NCBI RefSeq assembly: GCF_030867095.1
Contig: NC_081824.1
Location: 144,985,433-145,049,432 of the forward strand
Source: Alligator mississippiensis
Lineage: Eukaryota > Chordata > Crocodylia > Alligatoridae
DNA: 64,000 bases
Reading direction: 5' to 3'
The position numbers were made by a program, and so were the translations under genes. A model generated the notes under the pieces. It was not told the DNA's origin. It searched no databases and worked only from the letters and a program-made list of their open reading frames with translations. This document shows positions 23,626-64,000 of the stretch, piece by piece. Every line of letters starts with the position of its first letter. The first letter of the stretch is position 1.

Positions 23626-26600
23626 TATGACAACCTTCCATCTCCTTCCAAAACTCAGTCTGGGTCTGATATTGAATTGAGCCCCTCCAGGTACGGTGAG
23701 GTTGCTGACACTCCATTAGGAACCTATGTAGAAGATCCAGCTGTGCCTGCAGGCAGAGGATAGTGCCAGGGCTACTGGAAACTGCATCCCTGTAAGCTCT
23801 GTGTTTCTTGGACCTTCAATTCTTGTGAAGCTACAGCTGCACCCACTCCAAGGGGTTAGCACTTATTCACTATTATCTGAGGAACTATGCCTTTTGCCTA
23901 CATAAATTAAAAAAGTTGTATTGAAAGCTTTGCAGGTGATACACTGTACTGAGAGAGACAGCTCTGCATCCAGAGGACCATGCTCATCAGGCGCTTTGAG
24001 CAGAGGGCTGCAGTGGGTAGCAGAAAACATTTCAATGATCTTCCCATTAGTGTTATGAGTACAGAGTATCCACAACTCTGGTTGCAGTTAGTGGAAAGAG
24101 CAGATGCTCAGTGCCTCTATCACTCAGGCCCAGACACTTAGCCCTGCTCTCTCAGGACTGAGCCACAAGAAACGGAAACAGCTGCACAGTGGCTGCAGTT
24201 TTTTTTTTTCTCTTCATGTGCCAGTACCAGCGCTTTGTTTTTCAGCAGTGATTTGTTTGGACTCTGAAGTGGTTTGCTTTGAAGCAAATTGGAAAGAAAT
24301 GCTTGATGAGCAGTGGTCTATTTGTTGTGCAGATGTGTGAAGGAAAATCACATCCAGCTGTCCAGTAATTAAATCTTGCTGCTGATCAGGACATGGACAG
24401 GTAGCCCCTGGCTGGCACTTCTTCAGCAAACCCTTTCTTTTGCAGCAGCACCGAGTTATGTGGAGTGGTAGTGAAGGACTCTGCTCCATGATGCATACAA
24501 TGAGGGCTGGGACTTAACATATAATCTAAAATACAACTGCTCCCAGCACATTGCCAGTGCTGAATTCCATTTTAATCTGAAAATTTTCAGAAGTCAGGCC
24601 CTTGAAGATCGTGGGAAGCAGTTTGAAAACTATAACACTGTAGAAATATTTCTTCTTATTATTGGCATTCTGCTTTTGGAGCAAACTCTTCTTCACAGCC
24701 AACCAACCCTCTCTGATCACTGTATCATCGTATGCTAAATAAATAAAAAAATGGTTACTAGCTTTTTTGTTTTAATTAAAGCAGAGATCTTCATTTAATA
24801 ACATAACTCCACGAGACAGAGATTTTAATTAAAGAGGAATTAAAGAGAAATCACTAGATACACTTGAAACTGAACTGTGAAACGCTGCAATGCTCAAGCT
24901 TATATGCACAAGCCCCAACTGCTGCTCTTCACTCCTCCTTCTAACACAACTAATTTCCCTGGCCAAATGGCTGTCCCCGGTGCTGTTCTGTTTAGGGTGA
25001 TTGGTGGGTGCCATCAGTTCCCAAAGGCCCTGTGGGATCCATTAGTACCTTGAGGCAGGAGCCCTGGAGCCTATGGAGCGTCCACTGCACATGTCCAAGC
25101 AAAACAGGCACCTTTTGGTTGCAGAGGTAAGTAGGATCTCTGCAGCTACACAAGATCACTCAGTTCAGATATTATCCCAGTGTCAGATATTATCCCAGTG
25201 TCCCCTCCATGTGGGGCTAGAAGCCCACATCCACTTAGACAACTGACAATGACTTGAGAAAGCATTACATCTGTATTTGCTGCATCCACTGGCCAGTCTC
25301 TACACTAAAAAGAGGGTAACCTTATTTGAGGCAAAACAGACAAGTTTTTAAGAATGCCTGTAATACTTAGCCAAGGCCTAAGACTGCTCCTGTGTGCATT
25401 CCTAACTTCCTACCATGTGCGTTGTAGCTATCATTGGATTCAATGCACACAGGGCACGTCTACATGAGCTAATTAGTTGCGCAGTAAACGTCTCCGTGCT
25501 TACGTGTGTGCCCGTAAGGCTGGAGTAAAGCAATTTACTCTGCAACAGGATAGCACTCGTAAATACAGGGACCGCAGACAGAAAGTAAGACATGGGCCCT
25601 GTGTCCCTTCACTCATCCACACAAGGGATGACTTACTCTGTTGCCCTACATCCATGACTTAACTTAGCTTAACGGGCCCCCCTTAGCCCCACCATGGCCT
25701 AAGGCCCTCGATAAGGGTCTTGATTGTTCACCTCTAAAATGGGCACTGGCTGCCGGAGCTGGTAATTATTGCAATGGCATTCAGAGACCTAAGTTAAGAA
25801 GCAAGTGGATATAAATCAAAACAAATATTTCTTACCTCAAATTATTTTTTGTATAGCAGTATACGTGTTTTCTCTTTGCATTACTTCCAAGATATTTACC
25901 AATATTTTGGATGTGGTTTAGACTTCAATTTCCTACACACATACCCAGTTACATCATTAGATATTAAAAAATAGCCGTTAGAGGGTGAAAGAAAAATAAA
26001 GGTTGACGGACACGTACTTAGAAAAAAAATAAGGACCGTAATTTTTAAGTGTAAACGTTAAGCAGACTTTAAAATACCACAGTTGCTGCTTTCAGCACCT
26101 TAAACTCAACTTCTCCTGTAGTCTGCTAGGCCTCCCAGATTAACAGCAGGGTTTTAAAATCATAGGTTCAGCTGGTTTTTCCTTTAATCCACAGGCTTTG
26201 ACAAGCATCTCCTTCCAGAGCCGATTCCTACTCCAAACTGCCTTTAAGAGTGCAGCAACCAGAAGGACAGATATATTCCTTTATCTCTATCTGTGCAGAC
26301 ATGAGGAAACTGTGACAATGCTGAACCTTCTGGAGTTTGCCACACAATGGAATACAAAATTAAACAGTATTATCACTTTGCGTGCACAGCATTTCAGAGC
26401 ATGTCAGCCTTCAGTTCCAGAAGTACAGACCAAAGGACACAAACCATCTATCTGCATGTGAGGAGTAGGAACTCTCCGAGGTGGGTTGCCTTTCAAAAAT
26501 CACCTGGACAGGGCAGTCTGACCTGTGCGTGGGAGAGAAGCAAGGAAACTCATTTCTTTGTCACTTCCAGTCTATTACTCTCTTTTACCCTCTACTATCA

Positions 26601-27770
26601 TCTTTCCATTTCTTAAGAATCCCCTGATCCTTGGTGAAGGAAACTTACTCTGTACATTCCACATTTTGTCCCATTTCATTATCCCCTACCCACCTTGAAG
26701 CTGAACATATATATGAACAGAAGGAGTCTGGATCAGCATCAAATAAGAGGAACCCTGTACCAGAGTTCTGCTTTATGCACAGTACCATGTTGCTGGCTTA
26801 TAAGCAGCGGCAGCATCATACTGAAATTAAATGGAAAATCAACCCCCAGAACGTTATTGAAATAAAACCAACTGTGAAGAAGAATTGCCAGCCCCATCTG
26901 TGAAATTCAGATATTTTAAGGAGTTAAGGAGTAAGCAGAGGTCATTGAAGAGAGGCTGGGTTCCAAGAACTGGCCAGGGGAAGCTGTTGGCACAGCACGT
27001 AGTTGGTTTTAAAAATGTAATGCATTCTTTCATTTCTGGTTCGCTAATGAGGACTCAAAACTGGTGCCAGAAAGGCAAAGGCATTTCTCAAGGGAACATG
27101 AATACTGAAGTCAGTCTGAATCACTCTCCAGAAAAACCAAATGGCTGAAAACTGACAAATACTTCAGGAGCAGTTGAGGATTCTGAATAGAAAACCCTTG
27201 TAGCCAACTTTCTAAAAATCACTCCAGACTGAGCAAAGGTGATAGCCAATTACGCTAAGGAGATTGGCAGACATTCATTTAATGATGTGTTAGGATCTAA
27301 TCCCAAATCCCAAAAGTCATGCCTCTTGCCACACCATATTTAGTCCATCATGTCACTGCAAACAGGGTGCAGAGCATGGGTTTGCAAGTGCTGGACAGGG
27401 GGAATCAACTGATTTCCCTCCTAGGAGTCTCTCCTCAACACTGGGGTCCCTGTGGCCAGGATGTCTAAAGTGCCTTGACTTTAAAATACAAGGCGTTTTA
27501 GAGCATCTTTTTCCACAGCTGTTTTGGAGCTGCAGGGCAAGGCAGTCAACCTGCAGCAGTCAGCCAAGGCAGACAACATCTAGCACTGTTTATGCAGTTA
27601 ACATGTTAATTGCACCTTAAAACATGTGCCAGGGGCCTAAGAAAGGATACAGAAAAGCTTATCGAATCTGTAAATCTTTCTTTTTCAGCAGAGAGCAAGA
27701 AACTGAGAACTGTGGGCACTGACAGATTTGGGGGGGGGGGGGGCACCAAACAAAAATGTGCTTTATCAGA
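23626..27770. other. Intergenic, little recognised
   Basis: An 18 bp word, cagatattatcccagtgt, is duplicated in tandem near 25168-25201. A single gggcacgtctacatgagct at about 25453 looks like one end of the TGTCTACAC MITE family. A 14-base G run lies at about 27730. No gene supported. Confidence 0.4.
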
Positions 27771-27957
27771 AGCAGCAGAGCATTAGTTCGACTTGGCTCT
27801 GCCACGTCTGTATAGATCACATGTTTCAACGGGGCTTTTTGGCACTTTTATTTAAAGCTGATTGAATCAGCTATTAGATAAAAGTGCCAAAAAAGCCCAT
27901 TAAAGTGTCCAATCTATACAGACATTGGGAAGCCAGGTGCAACTAAGGCGCTGCCTC
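27771..27957. mobile_element. Foldback element, about 187 bp, near-complete palindrome
   Basis: The two arms, about 93 bases each, are inverted copies around position 27864, where agctgatt-g-aatcagct is a perfect centre. Matching arm words include ctgtatagat/atctatacag, ttttggcacttttat and its inverse, and gacttggct/agccaggtg. The whole would form a long hairpin. No coding potential. Confidence 0.7.
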
Positions 27958-29028
27958 TTGTGGGCATGTGTTGAGTTTGGCATGGGAGCGTACCGAGTTC
28001 AAAGCGGTTTTTTCCCCCTCCCTGTCTGCAAGAAGCCACAGGCTTTAGACAAAATAGGGAAATAAATATCTAGAAAGCTGTTTTATGAGTTCCACCATAT
28101 AAGGTTACAACTAAGATCTGATCTCTTCACAACTCTTAGGACTGTCCTCAGACGGCTTAAAAACGAATGAATGAACAAGCTGTTGCCAGGATGGCTTTGA
28201 CTGCTTTAGAAAGTGCTAATATCCCTTGGGTTTGATTTGCTTCTCATTGCAGTGTGACAGGGTAAACCACTTGAACAACAGAGAACTTGTCTCCATATCA
28301 GACTTGGAGGAGGGAGGTGCTATTTGTTTTGAGAGGAAGTGGCATGGAATTGACATGAAATCAGTTGGTACTTGAGAGCGAGGACTGGTTTTGTTCACCC
28401 ACCTTATAGAAGAGACCACCACATTCAATGATACAAACAACTAGAGCATAACAATCCCACTGCTGACTTAAAGGGAAGAAGGAAATTAGCTTGTGTGATG
28501 CCCCAGTTTTCCTTTCATCTTCAGATTTCCAGCATTTTGGGGCAGAAAGAAGAACAGACTTGGGTGAGATAGGTAAGCTAAGAAGTATCATAGCTTTCTC
28601 CCAGCCTATGTTGTTAGAAGAGCGCCAACACTAGAGCACAGCTGGGAGTCAGATTAAAACAACTTTCACTGTTTCATATTGTCTCCCATTTTCACATTAC
28701 CTTCAGTATTGAGCTAGGAGGGGATTTGGCTCTAGACAACTGACTCTCTTCCTTACCATAGTTTATTCTTACTCTCTTTTATTCAGAGCTCTAAGCCCAG
28801 CATGTATTCTCAGCAGAAAAGCTTTTCTGCCCTCAAAACCATTCAGAATTGAAAAGACAGTGTGCAATGTGCTTATATAATTGCAATACTTAACATCTGC
28901 CCAAACTGATCATGGGAGAGACAGTGGTGCCATATTCTTTGCTGAGACATAACGCTCTAAAAGGGACAGCTGTTCACTGTTGCTAGAAGACATCTGTAGC
29001 TCAAGTAGCAGTTCTCAAGGACCTCAAA
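27958..29028. other. Intergenic, nothing recognised
   Basis: Unique-looking sequence with no supported gene or repeat terminus. Confidence 0.4.
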
Positions 29029-29830
29029 GGCCACGTCCACATGAGTGCGGGGGGGGGGGGGGGGGTGCCTTTGCAGCTGCACAAATAGTAATGGCACAAA
29101 TTTGTGCCGCAGTGCACACCTCTGCCTGTGCGCTTTGCAGTGGGACACATTGCCCGGCTGCTCCATGTACTGGGGTGGAGGGGGCTGGCTGGGGCACAAG
29201 GTGCCTCAACAGGGGCTAGCCATCCCTTGTGCTGAGGCACCCTGTGCTCTGGCCAGCTGGGGAGCAGCACATGGAGGTGGAGAAGCAGTCAGCCCTAGGC
29301 TGCCTGCTCCTCCATCACCGCATGCTGCACAGCCCCTATGCTGAGACGCCCTTAGCTCCAGCCCGCTGCTCCCTGCCTGGCTGAGGTGCAGCGCAGCACA
29401 GTGTGCCTTGCATGGGGGGGGATCCATGTGCCTCAGCGCAGGGCTGCTTGCTCCCCGTCTCCATGCGCACTGCACCCCAGCCAGCTAGGGAGACTGACTC
29501 AGACATTTAAAAAGTATGGGCAAGTTGTGTTGATTTTTTTCTTTGTGGCTGTATTTAAATGCAGGGAGCCACTGGCTGGGGCCCAGGGTGGCTCAGCACA
29601 GGCACTCGTGTGTGGAGATGGGAGAGCAAGCAGCCTGCTGCCTTGTCCCTGCATTTGTCCCCCCATCCACCACTACGGTGTGGTTTGCATTGCTTTTTCC
29701 CCCCGCAGGTTTTTGAGTGGGGTTTTTTCCCCCCCCCCCGCCTACTGGGAAATCCCAGTAGCAAATTTTGCCCCAGTGCTGAAAATTAGCACCTTGCACT
29801 GATTAAGGGGCAACTCGTGTGGTTTGTGGC
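29029..29830. mobile_element. TGTCTACAC-family MITE with a long G run
   Basis: The left end ggccacgtccacatgagtgc pairs imperfectly with the inverse of the right end, gccacaaaccacacgagttg. A run of about 17 G follows the left end and a C run lies near 29730. The interior is GC-rich with repeated cagctggggagcagc-like words. Confidence 0.5.
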
Positions 29831-31454
29831 ACCGCCTGTCTGGATCCAGCTGAAGGGTTTAAAAGCAGCCATGAAGAAAAATGTCAACAGAACTTGCCTG
29901 GACCTTTTAAAAGTCTTAATCAAGCTATGGACAAATGCTTTGAGAAAAGAAAAAAAAAAATCTTAATTTTTGTCCATACTGCTTTCTTTAGTGCTCATCT
30001 GTAAGTAGGGACACTGTGATTCTCACTCTCTCTATCCTTACCTCAGGCCATGTGCCAGTAGAAAAGATTGCAGCATGGCTGTCCCTTAGACTCCAAGATA
30101 TATGCTAACACACCAGAGTTTCTGCTTCGCCTTTTAGTCCCTGCTTTTTCAAACTGCTAATTATATTCAGCCTTAGACTCTGAAGATAAATAAGTTCAGT
30201 GGTCCCCAGAGAGTCCCAAGTAGTAGTTCACAGCATCACACCAAGCACACAAGTCTTGGCACAGTTGACATCATGTGTCCATAGTGCCTCAGACCTTAGC
30301 TAGAAAAAAAATATCTGACTCATCCATTTTGGAACAGGCGACATACTCCAGGTCAGTCAGTGGTTACTGTCAACTCTCAGCTCTTTTGCCTCCACTAAAT
30401 ATACACAGTGAACTTTAGTCTGACCACATGCACATCACTTAGTTGCAGGCCTGCCATGAGCATAAATGGTTTACATTAGAGACAAGTTTGCTTTCTATTA
30501 TTTTCTTGTCCAGAATCAGTAGAAACAACAATATGTGGCACTTTATCTCAGCAGGAGAAGAGGAGTGAAACAAATCTACGTGGCCATCCCTTCTTATTTC
30601 ACAACTTATTTAGTGGATCCCATACTTTCATAGGAGTCTACCTATACGATGGAATGTATATTATTGTTGCCCAGTGCATCCTGACAATATATTTATATTG
30701 CAAAGAGAAAAGAGCAGCAGTGAAGACTGAGTTAAGCAAGAAAACACTAGTAGTACTGAAAGAAGTAGTGCGTAAGAGCTGTGTAGGGCAGTATTACTAT
30801 GGCACCTTTCCCACTGAAGCCACTTACCATGGTACTTACCATAACAGGGGATTACGCCCTGTTGTTCCAATTGCATCAATAAGTGCAATTGTTCAACATA
30901 GCCTAGTCCAAACCCAGAGGATGAATTGTGCAGACAAGATAACAGAAGGATTGTAAAAACAAAGCTTAAGATTTGTCATCAAAAGGTGAAGCTGGTAGAG
31001 GAACTGGAGGGGCGGGGAAGAGGATGGGAGAGCAAAATTACAAGTAAGGGAAAATCCTACAGACAGCAGCCAGCCCCCAGACCGAGAACAGACCAAAACG
31101 CTGAAACAGACTCAAGGGATCACATCTCAAGCCTAGGAACAGGCATAATTTTTTACTGGACTGCCTGTGCTCACCTTTAACTAGATACCTAAAGAGTCCA
31201 TCTTTTTTTTTTTTAAATGCATTGTCCATCCTTGTACAGCTGCTCACTGCAGCGAGGACTGCATAAGGGACCTGACCGAATTACAGAGCTCCTGCTGGGA
31301 GCCGCGTTTGTGACTGGCTGTAGAACTACACCAGTGCCCTCTTGTGCTTTGAAGGGACAATGCCAGTCACTCCTAACAGCACATTTAGAGAGACCAAGAA
31401 GGGCATATTTTTGAGGGAAAAATTATTTGTTTCAAGTGCCAGCCTGGAAAGGCA
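29831..31454. other. Intergenic, nothing recognised
   Basis: No gene or bounded repeat supported. A 12-base T run lies near 31203. Confidence 0.4.
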
Positions 31455-31850
31455 GGCCAGGTTCTTTGGGTAGATGCAATATCTTTTATTAGACCAACTA
31501 AACAGTTGGAAAAAAATTTCTTTGCTAGCTTTCGGGCACAAACACCCTTAGTCAGGCCTGAAGAAGGGTGCTTGTGCCCGAAAGCTTGCAATTAAAGAAT
31601 TGTTTTTGCAAAAATCTAGTTGGTCTCATACACGATATCACCTCTACCATGAGTTTTGATTCCTTTTGCCTTTAGACCAATATGGCTATAACCTGGATAC
31701 CTTAGTCAGGCAGGTGTTTGTGCCTGAAAGCTTGCAAAGAACTTTTTTCCAACTACGTATTTAGTTGGTCTAATAAAAGCCATCACATCTACCCGAAGAA
31801 CCTTGTCTGCCTATGGCCTTAGACCAACACAGCTACAACCAACAACCCTG
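31455..31850. repeat. Dispersed repeat, two adjacent copies, with hairpin
   Basis: Two related units (about 31455-31660 and 31660-31850) share gtagatgcaatatcttttat or its inverse, ttggaaaaaa, agctttc-gggcacaaac and agaccaa-ggctataacc. In the first, agctttcgggcacaaacacc-ctt (31527-31549) faces its inverse at 31564-31586 with one mismatch in 23. Confidence 0.6.
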
Positions 31851-32493
31851 CAGCATGGAAAGGAGATTTTGAGTTGATAGTACAGTGAAAGAAGTAGCAG
31901 GTCAGCAAGGGTCATAATCATTCTCTCTCTCATTTCTTATTGCTTTGCTAGACTGGAGGTGTGGAAAGAAATGGGGGAGAAATCACTGCTACTCTCAGTC
32001 AGGCTGGAATGCACCCTCTCCCCCAGCGCTGGCTCTGCCCACTTTGCTGAAGTTATTGAAGAAATGAGATGGGCTCTAGCAAGCAAAGAAACCTCATTAC
32101 TATTTGGACACAGACTATCTCCCAGGGGTAGGGTGACATGTGCCGGTTTGACTGTGACAGTCCCAGATTCTGTAGGCCAGTCCTGGCTGGCTAGTCAAAA
32201 GTCCTGGGCCAAAATCTGGTGGGGAGGTGGAGCAGCATGGTGTAACAGGCAGGTAGGGGGCAGGTGCTGCTGTGTGGGAGCAAGGAATGTAGAGACCTCA
32301 GATATGGCATCTTAGATAGGGTAATCACACGTCCTCCCACCGTGCTTGTTTGGGTTAGTGTCTAATGTGCATACAAACACACTATGAAAATGGTCATGAG
32401 CTACTAAATGCAGCTTCTCACCCCAAGTACCTCTAGAGAAAGCATTATGTGCACATGCCCCCTAAAACAGCCACATTCTTATTCTAGCCATCC
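31851..32493. other. Intergenic, nothing recognised
   Basis: No supported gene or repeat boundary before the proposed FRMD1 3' end. Confidence 0.4.
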
Positions 32494-63279
<30,786 letters not shown>

Positions 63280-64000
63280 CAGTCGCAGGGCTCAAGTGCC
63301 TATATACTAATGCTAGGAGCATGGGGAACAAGCAGGATGAACTAGAGCTCCTGCTTGCACTAAACACCTATGACTTAGTGGGGCTAACGGAAATCTGGTG
63401 GGATTCATCCCATGACTGGGCAGTACATATTAAGGGCTATAGATTGTACAGAAAGGACAGGTCGGGGAAGAAAGGGGGGGGGGGGGGGTTGCACTTTATG
63501 TCAGTGAGCAATATACATCAACCCTCATCAAGACAGAATCCAAGGTTGAGGAAGTAGAAGGATTGTGGGTAGGCTACATGGGGGGCAAGGAGAAAGGGAT
63601 TTGGTGGTAGGGGTCTGCTACAGCCCCCAACACCAAGGGGAAGAAATAGATGCGGGGCTCCTGAGGCAACTCTCGGAGACCATAAAAGCTAAAGAGGCGG
63701 TAGTCATGGGGGACCTAAACTACCCGGACATCTGCTGGGAGACGCAGACAGCAAGGTCCCATCGCTCATGCAGGTTTCTAACCTGTGTACAGGACCTCCA
63801 CCTGACACAGGAGGTGCATGGTCCCAATAGGGGGAATGCCATACTGGATCTGGTATTGGCAACAGGGGATGACATGATAGGGGACCTCCAGATTGGTAGC
63901 CATTTGGGAGACAGTGATCACCTAATAATAGAATTTAACATAAGACGTCGAGTGGGTAAGGTAACTAGTAGGGTGAAAGTGCTAGACTTTAGGAAAGCTG
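63280..64000 (+). mobile_element. CR1 LINE 5' part, running off the right edge
   Basis: Codes for GLKCLYTNARSMGNKQDELE, LNTYDLVGLTEIWWDSSHDW and, after a frame shift at a G run, GDLNYPDICWET and SDHLIIEFNIRRRVGK. The endonuclease catalytic blocks match the antisense copy at 48987-51770. It keeps more of the 5' side than that copy and continues beyond the window. The G run at 63474-63488 breaks the frame. Confidence 0.9.

Noticed and set aside
26198..26903. Run of three adjacent open frames that might be a small gene
   Set aside because: No recognisable domain, no splice structure and no conserved pattern; consistent with random open frames.

Overview
This is a vertebrate chromosomal window. 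It shows split genes with GT-AG introns, CR1 and L2-type LINEs, MIR/tRNA-derived SINEs, many short DNA transposons and microsatellites. The CR1 copies, the many hAT-like and palindromic MITEs and the gene pair point to a non-avian sauropsid. A crocodilian or a turtle is the best guess, leaning crocodilian. No prokaryotic, viral or plasmid system is present, and I found no convincing new gene system.

Two host genes are supported exon by exon. At the left, on the + strand, are the last three coding exons of a kinesin motor gene that I identify as KIF25 (674-865, 3640-3795, 8550-8707). They encode switch II (DLAGSE), the NRSL region and the YRNSKLT region. On the right, on the - strand, eleven coding exons (62579 down to 34835) encode a FERM-domain protein of the FRMD1/FRMD6 family. 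Convergence with KIF25 makes FRMD1 the preferred name, because human KIF25 and FRMD1 are neighbours. All splice phases agree across the eleven exons, giving 543 residues plus a partial first codon. The 5' exons of both genes lie outside the window.

The rest is intron and a roughly 26 kb intergenic space filled with mobile-element remains. A sense CR1 sits in the last KIF25 intron (3930-5222). An L2-like LINE (9550-12775) has been broken by two DNA transposons. A CR1 (16105-17222) was broken by a MITE with about 43 bp inverted termini. A MITE family with termini like TGTCTACAYGTGC occurs repeatedly. A foldback element lies at 27771-27957 and an (AT)n(AC)n tract at 32980-33113. The FRMD1 introns hold an LTR-like block (42782-43947), an antisense CR1 of about 2.8 kb with endonuclease and reverse-transcriptase domains (48987-51770), CR1 3' pieces and hAT MITEs with visible 8 bp target duplications. 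A sense-strand CR1 5' region runs off the right edge. The nested insertions give a relative order of element activity and are the most informative non-genic content.
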